In this document: one piece after another, positions 23,193-32,648 of the stretch | Layout of the letters: each line of letters opens with the position of its first letter | How positions within the stretch are numbered: the first letter of the stretch is position 1 | Assembly: GCA_947479085.1 (NCBI GenBank) | Contig: CANJYB010000035.1 | Span: forward strand, 1 to 36,359 | Origin: Bacteroidota bacterium | GTDB taxonomy: Bacteria > Bacteroidota > Bacteroidia > 2-12-FULL-35-15 | DNA: 36,359 nucleotides | Direction of reading: 5' to 3' | Made by a program: the position numbers and the translations under genes | The notes under the pieces: generated by a model | Databases searched by the model: none | Told to the model about the DNA's origin: nothing | The model's input: only the letters and a program-made list of their open reading frames with translations

Positions 23193-23671
23193 GCAGTATT
23201 ATTTTAATTGGTTAGTTAAAACAAACTCCTTTTTTACCCATTTTCTATCCTCTTTGGTTAATTGCATTTTTGTGCAATGCTCCACCGAACCTTTGCGGGC
23301 GCTTTGCTCAAAAATGCAATGTGTCAAATTGTCTTGTTTTTTTTATTTCCTTATGTTTTTGGGCGACAGGAGCAAACAAATTAACTCCTTCCAATAAAGA
23401 GAATAGAAGTTCATCGGCAGGTTCTGCATAGAGTTTGTTCTCTCAGAATTCCTTTTTTCTTTCTACTTTGCATATGTTTTCACAAAAAGAAAGCAGCTTT
23501 TTTGAAAAAGCGGGAATATAAGACCCAACAAAGTTTGTTTTTTTTAAACTTTTTGAAATGGTCGTTTTAGGAAATGAGTGGGGTGTTTTGGGAAATGAAT
23601 GGGTTTTTTAGAACCCGAAATTTTTGCGTTTTTCTGTTTTTTGAGGCTTTTTTAAGGTTCTTTTTAGTACT
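23193..23671. other. intergenic region with no recognised gene
   Basis: No credible coding frame is seen in ~480 bp. It holds a 12-bp inverted repeat (listed separately) and, near 23555-23610, two degenerate copies of a ~21-bp motif built on GGAAATGA and T-runs. The rest is T-rich. Confidence 0.6.
23261..23320. repeat. 12-bp perfect inverted repeat with 36-nt GC-richer loop
   Basis: ATTGCATTTTTG at 23261-23272 pairs with CAAAAATGCAAT at 23309-23320. The enclosed segment (ACCGAACC, GCGGGCGC) is more GC-rich than the flanks. This could be a small interspersed palindrome or a structured RNA. Confidence 0.7.
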
Positions 23672-23807
23672 GAATTTAATTTATCTTTGTGCGTATACTC
23701 AATAAAAGTTTATTTTTTCAATTGTTACCTGGAGGTAACAATTTTTTTAGCAGAAAAAACCTACTGAAACTATTACCCAGTATGGTTTAGGAGTAAATTA
23801 TTTAAAA
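23672..23807 (+). promoter_or_regulatory. leader region, copy 1: promoter, terminator-like hairpin, conserved pre-start segment
   Basis: A -7 element TATCTTTG (23682-23689) is followed 38 bp later by a perfect hairpin (next entry) and then by a conserved stretch ending TTTAAAAATGAA at the ATG (23808). The same arrangement recurs at 24467-24603 with nearly the same spacing (38 and 127 bp, against 38 and 126 here) and high identity in the promoter, the hairpin and the last ~30 bases. A hairpin with a T-run between promoter and gene resembles a transcription attenuator. A short RNA ending there is also possible. Confidence 0.65.
23720..23748 (+). terminator. terminator-like hairpin in leader copy 1
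   Basis: AATTGTTACC (23720-23729), loop TGGA, GGTAACAATT (23734-23743), running into a T-run. The 10-bp stem is perfect. It lies about 30 bp beyond the -7 element, so it would act on the nascent leader. Confidence 0.7.
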
Positions 23808-24419
23808 ATGAAGAAATTCTTCTTTTTGATTGTTTTCCTTTCTTTTTTTTCTTGTAAAAAGGAAGATACCCATGTAAGTGGAAAAATAACAGATGTTTGT
23901 TCGGGTGCTCCTTTGGGAGGGATTAAAGTTGAATTGTGGACAGGAGAAAAATTGTCTTCCCGCCACCGGGCGCTATTAGACACTATGAGAACCTGGCCAG
24001 ACGGTACATATCAATTTAATTTTCATTCCGTGGCCACAGATGGAAACTACTGGATAATGGGAAATGGTTTTAGTTCAGATTATTTTTCGAAAAAAGAAAC
24101 AAAAGAATTTAATTTTACGGTTACTAATTCTTCCGGAAAGTCAGACCTGGCATTAAAAATAAATAACATTTCTCCTTTTAATTTCAACGACAGCATTTAT
24201 GTTAGTTGCCTCGCACCTGTTGTTTCTGGCGTTTATCCAATTTCAGAGTTTTTCAGAGGCGTTTCTGTTGATACCACTATGCACGTTCGCTTTAATAGCT
24301 GTTCTCCCTCGAAGGCTTACATAAACTGGTGGGTTACTAAAAATAATACCACATCTGCTTACGCTGATTCCGTAATGGTTTCTTCCGGTTCTGTCATCAA
24401 TTATAATATAAATTATTAA
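23808..24419 (+). CDS. lipoprotein with carboxypeptidase-regulatory-like N-terminal domain
   Basis: A 203-residue lipoprotein. The signal peptide has Cys16-Lys-Lys at the lipobox ('FLSFFSCKKED'). Residues ~20-105 read as a CarboxypepD_reg-like/prealbumin-type beta domain ('VSGKITDVCSGAPLGGIKVELWTG', 'WPDGTYQFNFHSVATDGNYW'). The C-terminal half is beta-rich with paired Cys ('YVSCLAPV', 'RFNSCSPS'). The role is unknown. It is preceded by the duplicated leader, so its expression may be attenuated. The C-K-K after the lipobox suggests surface or outer-membrane routing, which is inference. Confidence 0.75.
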   Translation: MKKFFFLIVFLSFFSCKKEDTHVSGKITDVCSGAPLGGIKVELWTGEKLSSRHRALLDTMRTWPDGTYQFNFHSVATDGNYWIMGNGFSSDYFSKKETKEFNFTVTNSSGKSDLALKINNISPFNFNDSIYVSCLAPVVSGVYPISEFFRGVSVDTTMHVRFNSCSPSKAYINWWVTKNNTTSAYADSVMVSSGSVINYNINY

Positions 24420-24466
24420 GAAGAGTCCATTGAAAAAACGAATTATCAATACTCCTTATGTATTCT

Positions 24467-24603
24467 GAATTTAATTTACCTTTGTGCATATAATCAATAA
24501 AAGTTTATTTGTTCAATTGTTACCTGGAGGTAACAATTTTTTAAGTACAAAAAAACTCACTCAAACTCTTACTCCGTATGGCTTAGGAGTAAAATATTTA
24601 AAA
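24467..24603 (+). promoter_or_regulatory. leader region, copy 2
   Basis: Near-duplicate of the leader at 23672-23807. It has a -7 element TACCTTTG (24477-24484), a hairpin AATTGTTACC-TGGA-GGTAACAATT (24515-24538) with a T-run, and the conserved pre-start segment ending at the ATG at 24604. It lies 48 bp after the first gene and now precedes only a 15-codon remnant and then the M1 peptidase gene at 24674, which it may also drive. Confidence 0.65.
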
Positions 24604-24651
24604 ATGAAACATTACTGCTTTTGCTTGTTTTTGCCACCAACTATCAATTAA
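24604..24651 (+). pseudogene. 15-codon remnant following leader copy 2
   Basis: The ATG occupies the same place relative to the leader as the lipoprotein start in copy 1. It encodes MKHYCFCLFLPPTIN, a signal-peptide-like beginning, and then stops. The text after the break ('actatcaatta') resembles the end of the copy 1 gene. This fits an internally deleted paralog, but it could be a leader peptide. Confidence 0.4.
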
Positions 24652-24673
24652 ATTATCAAACCGTTTTCTCTTT

Positions 24674-27600
24674 ATGAGGCAAACCTGCAAAACACTCTTC
24701 CTTTTTATTTTATCTCTTCTTTCCTTTCTATTCTCTGCACATGCGCAAACTTATTTTCAGCAGGAAGTAAATTATACCATCAATGTAAAACTGAATGATG
24801 TAAAAAGTGAACTGAGTGCCAGTGAAATTATAAACTACAAAAACAACTCCCCTACTCCACTTTCTTTTATTTATATGCACCTTTGGCCCAATGCGTATAG
24901 GGATAACTCTACTCCGCTAGCCAAACAGTTGCTGGAAGACGGCAACACCAAATTGTATTATGCCAAAGATGATGACTTTGGGTACATCGACAGTCTCGAC
25001 TTTAAAGTAAATGATAAAAGTGTGCAATGGCAATATGTAAAAGACAGCATTGATATCTGCAAATTAGAATTAAATGAGCCATTACAACCGGGAGCTTCCA
25101 TTACCATCACTACTCCCTTTCATGTCAAAATTCCTTCTGCCACCATTTCCCGTTTAGGGCATTTGGGCCAGTCGTACATGATAACCCAGTGGTACCCAAA
25201 GCCGGCAGTGTACGACGGAAACGGCTGGAACTATATGCCCTATCTTAACCAGGGAGAGTTTTATTCGGAGTTTGGAAGTTTTGATGTAAGCATTACTTTG
25301 CCCCAAAACTATGTGCTGGGCGCAACAGGAGACATGGTGGATGGAGAAAAAGAACAGGAATGGCTGAATAAAAAGGCAGAAGAAACGCGGGCAATAACAT
25401 CATTCGACAGAAGCGATATGGCTTTCCCGGAATCAGATGCCACCATCAAAACACTTCGCTTTAAACAAACCAATGTACATGATTTTGCTTGGTTTGCTGA
25501 CAAGCGCTACCATGTGTTGAAAGGAGAGGCGATAACACCATATACACAGCATAAAGTAACCACATGGGCAATGTTCACCAATACCGAAGCCGACCTTTGG
25601 ACAAAAGGAATAGATTATATAAACGATGCCATTCATTATTATTCGCTCTGGAACGGAGATTATCCTTACAACCAATGTACGGCTGTAGATGGAACCATAA
25701 GTGCAGGAACAGGTATGGAATACCCTAACATAACGGTGATAGGCTCTTCGGGTGACGCTTTTACTTTGGATGTGGTAATTACGCATGAAGTAGGTCACAA
25801 CTGGTTTTATGGAATGCTGGGCTCTAACGAACGTGAGCACCCCTGGATGGACGAAGGGATGAATTCCTATAACGAAAGCCGCTACGTTCAAACCAAGTAC
25901 CCAGAAATGGGTTTTGCTGAAGGTGTGGGAGCAAAAAAGCTGCTGGGTTTGTTACACCTTGGTCGTTATAAACATAAAACAGAATACGAAATAGGATATT
26001 TAACCACAGCCAAAAAGAACGAAGACCAACCCATTGAACTGCCTGCTTATAAATACACCGAGTTCAATTACGGAGCCGATGTGTATTATAAAACAGCCAT
26101 TGTGTTTGATAACCTGCGAGCTTATTTAGGCGATACGCTGATGGACAAAGCCATGCAAAATTATTTTAATGAATGGCACTTTAAACACCCGATGCCCGAA
26201 GACTTCAGAAAGGTGATGGAAGAAACCATACAGAAAGAAAATACAGGAAAAAGCGCAGATTGGTTTTTTGATGATATGATTAATTCAACCAAAAAGTTGG
26301 ATTATAAAATAGTTTCGGCCCGCAAATTTTATCAGCATGCCGATTATGCCTGGACCATAACCGTAAAGAATACGGGGCAAATAAATGGCCCTCTTTTTAT
26401 CCAGGCAATTAAGGACAATAAGGTAATACAGGAAATTCCTTTCTCCGGATTTTCCGGAAAGAGGGAGCTGGGTTTTACCGTTAATGGCGATGTAGATAAA
26501 TTCAAAATAGATTACGAAGAAAATATGCCCGAGACAAACCGGAATAACAATACTATCCGCGCACATGGTTTATTTAAAAAAGTGGAGCCCATAAGTATCC
26601 AGTTTCTCGGAAGCATTGATAATCCGGACAAAACACAGCTTTATTATTGTCCTGTTGTTGGCTGGAACGAATACGATAAAGGAATGGTGGGTATGGCTTT
26701 TTACAATAATCTTTTCCCTCAAAAGAAATTTGAATTTCAACTAATGCCTATGTGGAGCTTTGCGCAAAAGGATTTGGCTGGGTATGGGAGGGTGATGTAT
26801 AACATTTTCCCCAGAGGATTCCTTAATAAGTTTGTGCAGAAAATTTCTTTTGGGGCTACCGCAACACGATACGATTATTCTAACGATCCTTTTGAAATGA
26901 ACTTTAACAAACTTGCCCCGGAATTATTGATTGAAATGAAAGAACGAAATCCAAGAAGCCCCGATAAGTTTACCATTCGCTATCGTTCTGTTAATATCAT
27001 GCAAGATTCTTATAAGGGGAATTATGATTTTACTCCACCAATTTATACCCGAGACACCTTAAACTTTAGCTATTTGGATTTGACAATAACGGACGTTCAT
27101 TCAGATGTCATAAATCCTTATAGTATTTCATTGAATTGTCATGCAGGCGGCTCGCAAGAAAACTCTTTCACAAAAGAATCTCTTACAATAAATTATTCTC
27201 ATAATTACAAAAACAAAAACAAAAGCTTTGATGTACGTTTGTTTGCCGGGACTTTCTGGGGTGAAAATAAAGCAAAAAATGATGTGCGGTTTCGATTAAG
27301 CGGTCAGCGGGGCTACCAGGATTATTTATACGACAATATTTATCTGGGAAGAACAGAAGTTGAAGGTGTTCTTGCTAATCAGTTTACAGAGACGGACGGT
27401 GGCTTTAAGTTTTATTCACCAGTAGGACAAACCTCAAAATGGATAGTTGCATTGAATTTAAAATCCTCGCTTGGCAATGCCAAAATACCTATTAACCTTT
27501 ATGCAGATATTGGAACTATAGAATATGACGGAAGGGTAACCGACCAGGTATTGTATGATGCGGGTGTTTGTTTATCATTGCCCAAAAAGATATTTGAAAT

Positions 27601-27739
27601 TTATTTCCCTTTGCTGATTTGCCAGGACTTTAAAAATTACAAAACGGCCAATGGTTTAAAATACCAGGAAACCATACGTTTTACGCTTAACCTGAATTTG
27701 ATTAATCCTTTTGATTTGATAAACAATTTTAAGTTGTAG
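24674..27739 (+). CDS. M1 family zinc metallopeptidase, exported
   Basis: A 1021-residue protein with a signal peptide ending 'FSAHAQ'. The N-terminal saddle-like beta domain begins 'YFQQEVNYTINVKLNDVKSELSASEIINYKNNS'. The substrate-anchoring motif appears as 'GTGMEYPNI', and the zinc site is 'HEVGHNW' (His371, Glu372, His375) with Glu394 in 'WMDEGMNSY', giving HExxH-x18-E. From about residue 650 the chain is beta-rich and ends like an outer-membrane-type domain ('RFTLNLNLINPFDL'). It is longer than typical aminopeptidase N (~870), as in many Bacteroidota M1 proteins. It probably trims peptides in the periplasm. It is 10 bp before lpxH and could share its transcript. Confidence 0.93.
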   Translation: MRQTCKTLFLFILSLLSFLFSAHAQTYFQQEVNYTINVKLNDVKSELSASEIINYKNNSPTPLSFIYMHLWPNAYRDNSTPLAKQLLEDGNTKLYYAKDDDFGYIDSLDFKVNDKSVQWQYVKDSIDICKLELNEPLQPGASITITTPFHVKIPSATISRLGHLGQSYMITQWYPKPAVYDGNGWNYMPYLNQGEFYSEFGSFDVSITLPQNYVLGATGDMVDGEKEQEWLNKKAEETRAITSFDRSDMAFPESDATIKTLRFKQTNVHDFAWFADKRYHVLKGEAITPYTQHKVTTWAMFTNTEADLWTKGIDYINDAIHYYSLWNGDYPYNQCTAVDGTISAGTGMEYPNITVIGSSGDAFTLDVVITHEVGHNWFYGMLGSNEREHPWMDEGMNSYNESRYVQTKYPEMGFAEGVGAKKLLGLLHLGRYKHKTEYEIGYLTTAKKNEDQPIELPAYKYTEFNYGADVYYKTAIVFDNLRAYLGDTLMDKAMQNYFNEWHFKHPMPEDFRKVMEETIQKENTGKSADWFFDDMINSTKKLDYKIVSARKFYQHADYAWTITVKNTGQINGPLFIQAIKDNKVIQEIPFSGFSGKRELGFTVNGDVDKFKIDYEENMPETNRNNNTIRAHGLFKKVEPISIQFLGSIDNPDKTQLYYCPVVGWNEYDKGMVGMAFYNNLFPQKKFEFQLMPMWSFAQKDLAGYGRVMYNIFPRGFLNKFVQKISFGATATRYDYSNDPFEMNFNKLAPELLIEMKERNPRSPDKFTIRYRSVNIMQDSYKGNYDFTPPIYTRDTLNFSYLDLTITDVHSDVINPYSISLNCHAGGSQENSFTKESLTINYSHNYKNKNKSFDVRLFAGTFWGENKAKNDVRFRLSGQRGYQDYLYDNIYLGRTEVEGVLANQFTETDGGFKFYSPVGQTSKWIVALNLKSSLGNAKIPINLYADIGTIEYDGRVTDQVLYDAGVCLSLPKKIFEIYFPLLICQDFKNYKTANGLKYQETIRFTLNLNLINPFDLINNFKL

Positions 27740-27749
27740 TTTTGTTGCC

Positions 27750-28502
27750 TTGAAACTAAACAAAAAGATATACTTCGCTTCCGACTTTCACCTTGGTGCG
27801 CCCAATCACGAACAAAGCCTTGTTCGTGAAAAACTGATTGTTAAATGGCTGGATGAAATAAAAGCCGATGCTGAAGAAATATACCTGATGGGCGATGTGT
27901 TTGATTTCTGGTACGAATACCGACATACGGCACCAAAAGGTTTTGTTCGTTTGCTAGGCAAGCTGGCCGAAATAAGCGACTCCGGCATACCTATCACCAT
28001 GTTTACGGGCAACCACGATATGTGGATGTTTGAGTATTTACCCAAAGAAATAGGTGTAACCATTTATCGCGAACCCATTGAAAGGACCTATAACGGAAAG
28101 AAATTTTTTCTTGGTCATGGAGATGGATTAGGCCCTGGGGATTATGGATATAAATTTATAAAAAGAGTCTTTGCCAACAAAGTGTGTCAATGGCTTTTTG
28201 CGCGTCTTCATCCCAATTTCGGAATGGGAATGGCGCATTACTGGTCGCATAAAAGCAGGGCCTCCAATGGAGGGGAAAACGAAGAAAAATTTGTTGGAGC
28301 AGAACACGAATGGCTGGCCATTTACGCCAAAGAAGTATTACAAAAACAACACTTCGATTATTTTATTTTCGGTCATCGTCACCTTCCGCTGGATATTCCT
28401 TTAACAGAAAACAGCAAATACATTAACCTTGGTGAGTGGGTAACTTACAATAGTTATGCTGTGTTTGACGGGAAAGAATTGGTGTTGAAATATTACAAAT
28501 AG
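27750..28502 (+). CDS. lpxH: UDP-2,3-diacylglucosamine diphosphatase (LpxH-like)
   Basis: A 250-residue calcineurin-like metallophosphoesterase. Metal-ligand motifs appear in order: 'FASDFHLG' (Asp12, His14), 'MGDVFDFWYEY', 'FTGNHDMW', 'LGHGDGLGPGDYGYKF' and 'FGHRHLP'. LpxH cleaves UDP-2,3-diacylglucosamine to lipid X and UMP in lipid A synthesis at the inner membrane. The 'GDGLGPGDYGYK' insertion is typical of the Bacteroidota form. The start is TTG at 27750, 10 bp after the M1 peptidase stop. There is no in-frame ATG before the first metal motif. Confidence 0.9.
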   Translation: MKLNKKIYFASDFHLGAPNHEQSLVREKLIVKWLDEIKADAEEIYLMGDVFDFWYEYRHTAPKGFVRLLGKLAEISDSGIPITMFTGNHDMWMFEYLPKEIGVTIYREPIERTYNGKKFFLGHGDGLGPGDYGYKFIKRVFANKVCQWLFARLHPNFGMGMAHYWSHKSRASNGGENEEKFVGAEHEWLAIYAKEVLQKQHFDYFIFGHRHLPLDIPLTENSKYINLGEWVTYNSYAVFDGKELVLKYYK

Positions 28503-28508
28503 TTGCTT

Positions 28509-29582
<1,074 letters not shown>

Positions 29583-30743
29583 CTATTCCATTTTGTCCAG
29601 CGCCTGCCTTAAATCTTCAATCAACAAATCGGCATCTTCAAGGCCAATGTATAATCTTACCATGTTAAATGGAAGCGGGTTTTCAAAGCTTTTGCTTGCT
29701 GCTAATGCACAAAGCGGGAATACCAGGGATTCGTATCCTCCCCAGGAAGTTGCCATCAGGAAACGTTTAAGACTATCGCAAAAACGCTCCACCTGTTGTT
29801 CGTTTTCGGTATTCAAAACGATGGACAGCAGTCCCCCGCCTTGTTTCATTTGCTTTTTTGCCAGTTCTAACTGAGGATTATTTGCAGCCATTGGGTAGTA
29901 TAGCTTTCTTATTTTAGGATGTTTTTGTAAGAATCCTGACACTTTTAATGCTGTTTCGGCACTTCGGTTCACTCTAAGTTCAAGTGTTCTTAAACCGCGC
30001 AAAATTAGCCCGGCATCATGTGGAGAAATTACCCCTCCAATGGTCATGTATTCTTCTGCCATCATTTTCATTATTCCTGCATGAGAAGAGCAGACCACTC
30101 CTGCCACCACATCGCTGTGGCCGCTTAGGTATTTTGTTCCTGAGTGTACCACGATGTCTGCTCCCATTGCTATGGGTTGCTGGTTTATCGGGGAATTATA
30201 GCTGTTGTCCACTATTGTGACAATGCCTTTTGATTTGGCAATTGTGGTTATTGCCTCAATGTCCTGCACTTCAAAAGTCAATGAATTAGGGCTTTCGAGG
30301 TAGATCAGTTTTGTGTTTTCCTGTATGGCTTTTTCAATGTTTTTAGCCTCTCCCCCATCCGCAAAAGTATGCGTAACGCCATATTTTGCAAGGTATTTAG
30401 AAATCAACGTATTGGTCCAGCTGTATGGTTTTTGAACACAAACAATGTGGTCTCCCGCCTTTGCCACACTCGTGATGGCCGCAGCCACCGCAGCGCTTCC
30501 GCTTGAAAAGACAAGCGCATCTTCTGCCCCTTCCAGTGCCGCAAGTTTCTTTCTAAGTATTGCCACAGTGGGGTTGTAGCCCCTTGTATAGAAAGGCGTT
30601 TCGAGTTCCCGAGTAAGTTTTTCGCGCATTTCTGACACCGATTTAAAACAAAAATTAACCGACTGAAAAATCGGGGGCGCCACCGCCCCATAGTACTCTT
30701 CGCGGTCCTCGCCAAGGTGATTTAAGATGTAAGAAATATCCAT
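29583..30743 (-). CDS. PLP-dependent Cys/Met metabolism enzyme (cystathionine gamma-synthase/lyase family)
   Basis: A 386-residue fold-type I enzyme. It has 'VAPPIFQSVNF', 'FYTRGYNPTVAILRKKLAALEGAEDALVFSSGSAAVAAA', 'VDNSYNSPINQQPIAMGADIVVHSGTKYLSGHSD' with the PLP Lys204, and 'GGLLSIVLN' near the C-terminal domain. The family carries out gamma-replacement or elimination on cystathionine, homoserine esters or methionine. The usual 'YGGT' loop is replaced by 'PYSWTNTL', so the exact reaction should not be assumed. The ATG at 30743 is preferred because an in-frame TTG at 30761 lies inside a promoter motif. It sits 72 bp upstream of gap on the same strand. Confidence 0.9.
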   Translation of the reverse strand: MDISYILNHLGEDREEYYGAVAPPIFQSVNFCFKSVSEMREKLTRELETPFYTRGYNPTVAILRKKLAALEGAEDALVFSSGSAAVAAAITSVAKAGDHIVCVQKPYSWTNTLISKYLAKYGVTHTFADGGEAKNIEKAIQENTKLIYLESPNSLTFEVQDIEAITTIAKSKGIVTIVDNSYNSPINQQPIAMGADIVVHSGTKYLSGHSDVVAGVVCSSHAGIMKMMAEEYMTIGGVISPHDAGLILRGLRTLELRVNRSAETALKVSGFLQKHPKIRKLYYPMAANNPQLELAKKQMKQGGGLLSIVLNTENEQQVERFCDSLKRFLMATSWGGYESLVFPLCALAASKSFENPLPFNMVRLYIGLEDADLLIEDLRQALDKME

Positions 30744-30758
30744 TTTTTTATTTGATTC

Positions 30759-30766
30759 CAAAAGTA
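30759..30766 (-). promoter_or_regulatory. putative -7 promoter element TACTTTTG
   Basis: A full match to TAnnTTTG on the minus strand, 15 bp upstream of the ATG at 30743. Confidence 0.55.
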
Positions 30767-31083
30767 TAATTCTGCAGTGAGATTTAGTAGTTTTTGTTTT
30801 AACTTTTTATTTACAAAATCTGCTTTGACCCCACAAAAAATTGGAACGCGGATTTATCGTGAAAACAGAGATTAAAAATGATTTATGATTTGTTTTATGA
30901 TAAGTCTTCGACTTTTCATGATGAGATAACCACGAACAACCAGCAAAATCAACCATTTCAGGCTTTGCTTGCACAATCAACGTGTGTGTTGCTTTTTCTC
31001 TTCAAAAGGGTTGGAACACTTCGGAAGGGAGAAACGGCAACAGTGGGCTTAAAACAGCGTTTCCTGCTCAAAATTAAGGGCTC
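30767..31083. other. intergenic region with nothing recognised
   Basis: About 317 bp between the PLP enzyme and the methyltransferase. A 74-codon plus-strand frame (30878-31102) shows no domain or signal and overlaps the methyltransferase end, so it is not called. No hairpin or repeat stands out. Confidence 0.6.
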
Positions 31084-31965
31084 TTATTTGCGAATGAGGT
31101 AAATCTGGCTGGAATATGTTTTTCCAGTTTTTATGGCGGCCATGTTTGAGCGAAATCCAATCCAAACAGCTTTTAGAATATTTGGTTTTCCTGTCTTAAT
31201 TTTTTCGCTTAACATGGAGACATAAAAGGAATCAAATACCATTGGCAAAACTTTAAACATTTTTAAGTCGTGTTTCTTAAAAACAGACTCTATGTCTTTG
31301 GGGGTAAAATGATATAAGTGTCTTGGCACATCATAAGCTGCCCAGTTTTCCTGGTAGATTTTTGCATCGAGAGAATTACAATTTGGAACCGCAATTATTA
31401 TTATTCCATTGGGCTTTAGTAATCTTTTTAAATCTTCAACTCTTTCGTTTAGTTTAGGAACATGTTCCAATACATGCCACATGGAAATAATATCAAAACT
31501 TTCGGGTAGGAGATTTTTTATTTCCGGTTCGTCTTTTACATCCAAACCATAGTTTTCAATTGCCATTTTTCTTGCATCCGGACTTGGTTCAATTCCTGTT
31601 GTTTTCCATTTAGCATGTTTGCATGTATTTAAAAACTCTCCTGTTCCACAACCAATATCTAATATGTTTCCTGTCTTAAAGTATTTCGAAATAAGCTGCA
31701 ATTTTTTTAGCAAAGTATATTTTCTTACCATCTGGTAAGTCGAATTTATAAATCCCTTTTTAGTATTTGAATGAGAAACGTAATCTTCCGACTTATAATA
31801 ATCTCCTAATTTGTTTTCTTCCGGGCGAGGGTTGGTAAACTTAAATCCACAGGAATTACATTGAACTATATTAAATGTTTCACGTGAAACGGTGTGGTCT
31901 TTGCAAACTAAAAAAGGGTTAGTTTGCGATGAATTACAGATTGGACAATTGCTTAATGTTTCCAT
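31084..31965 (-). CDS. class I SAM-dependent methyltransferase with N-terminal zinc ribbon
   Basis: A 293-residue protein. The N-terminal zinc-ribbon-like part has 'CPICNSSQTNPFLVCKD' and 'CNSCGFKFTNPRPEE', followed by a Methyltransf_11/23-type domain. Motif I is 'NILDIGCGTGEFL' (SAM binding), 'GIEPSPDARKMA' is motif II, 'FDIISMWHVLEHV' is motif III, and 'LLKPNGIIIIAVPN' is motif IV. This two-part form is common in cell-surface polysaccharide and sugar-modifying methyltransferases; the substrate is unknown. It is the third gene of an apparent mnmG operon. A parS-like site lies within its coding region at 31876-31891. Confidence 0.88.
   Translation of the reverse strand: METLSNCPICNSSQTNPFLVCKDHTVSRETFNIVQCNSCGFKFTNPRPEENKLGDYYKSEDYVSHSNTKKGFINSTYQMVRKYTLLKKLQLISKYFKTGNILDIGCGTGEFLNTCKHAKWKTTGIEPSPDARKMAIENYGLDVKDEPEIKNLLPESFDIISMWHVLEHVPKLNERVEDLKRLLKPNGIIIIAVPNCNSLDAKIYQENWAAYDVPRHLYHFTPKDIESVFKKHDLKMFKVLPMVFDSFYVSMLSEKIKTGKPNILKAVWIGFRSNMAAIKTGKTYSSQIYLIRK
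31876..31891. promoter_or_regulatory. parS-like ParB binding site 1
   Basis: TGTTTCACGTGAAACG matches the chromosomal consensus TGTTnCACGTGAAACA at all but the last base. It lies inside the methyltransferase coding region, where the codons read through the palindrome (Glu-Thr-Phe). Confidence 0.85.
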
Positions 31966-31977
31966 AAATTGCTGGTG

Positions 31978-31993
31978 TGTTCCACGTGGAACT
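31978..31993. promoter_or_regulatory. parS-like ParB binding site 2
   Basis: TGTTCCACGTGGAACT has a perfect 14-bp palindromic core (GTTCCACGTGGAAC). It lies in the 26-bp gap between the methyltransferase start and the stop of the upstream gene. Confidence 0.85.
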
Positions 31994-32630
31994 ATTTACA
32001 TTTATTATAATCTTTGAACATAGTTTCTACGCTGCTGAAGGAATACCATTTCGACCGGAACTTTAATGCCACGTCTTTACAATCCGCTAAGTAGGATTGA
32101 AAGAATTGTAAATATGGTTCTTCTTCATGAAATGCTATGGGTTCTGAATAGGCTTCTGACTTATCTTTTTCTTTTGGGTTGTTGTCCTTTATTTCAGACT
32201 TTGCGCTTATGCTTTCCTGAACAAAATAGAATTCTCTTTGAAAACTCTTTTTAAAAATGTAAAGAGATGGGGTATTCATTAGATCCGGATCATAATAATA
32301 TAAACTAGCCTTTCCCGTAGTAATTTCTTCAGCAAAAAAGTCAACTCTCTTGTCACCAAAGAATGTATTAAAACTTCTATAAAAAACATTTTTAAGCCAA
32401 TATCCTTTTATTTGTTTTGGGTAATAGGTTGCCATGGTTCCCGAAGAATCGATACAATTAATACTTCTTAATTTATTGGCTTCCCTCGCTCTCTTATTTT
32501 GATTAAGCAACAATAGACAAGGTCTCTTTTGTTCCATACTATCAAGATAGTATGTTTTGATAGTATCCATCTGAGAGAACGATTGACTTGCAATCAAGAA
32601 AACTAAAGTAAAGAGGAAGGTGAATCTCAT
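31992..32630 (-). CDS. hypothetical exported protein
   Basis: A 212-residue protein with an N-terminal signal peptide ('FTFLFTLVFLIASQSFSQ'). I do not recognise the family. The mature part mixes charged and aromatic residues ('GYWLKNVFYRSFNTFFGDKRVDFFAEEITTGKASLYYYD') with a Lys/Glu-rich segment at about 150-170 and a final 'FSSVETMFKDYNKCK'. It lies 16 bp after mnmG and 26 bp before the methyltransferase gene, so it is in their transcription unit, between two parS-like sites. An envelope role is all that can be proposed. Confidence 0.7.
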   Translation of the reverse strand: MRFTFLFTLVFLIASQSFSQMDTIKTYYLDSMEQKRPCLLLLNQNKRAREANKLRSINCIDSSGTMATYYPKQIKGYWLKNVFYRSFNTFFGDKRVDFFAEEITTGKASLYYYDPDLMNTPSLYIFKKSFQREFYFVQESISAKSEIKDNNPKEKDKSEAYSEPIAFHEEEPYLQFFQSYLADCKDVALKFRSKWYSFSSVETMFKDYNKCK

Positions 32631-32632
32631 AT

Positions 32633-32648
32633 TGTTCCACGTGAAACT
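32633..32648. promoter_or_regulatory. parS-like ParB binding site 3
   Basis: TGTTCCACGTGAAACT matches the consensus at all but the last base. It lies between mnmG and the downstream gene and overlaps the mnmG stop codon. Confidence 0.85.

Noticed and set aside
23555-23610. Extension of the 20-bp repeat family
   Set aside because: Two ~21-bp GGAAATGA-containing units are present, but similarity to the ubiX-polA array is weak and could be chance in AT-rich DNA.
30878-31102. 74-codon plus-strand gene
   Set aside because: No domain, signal peptide or promoter motif, and it overlaps the end of the methyltransferase gene.
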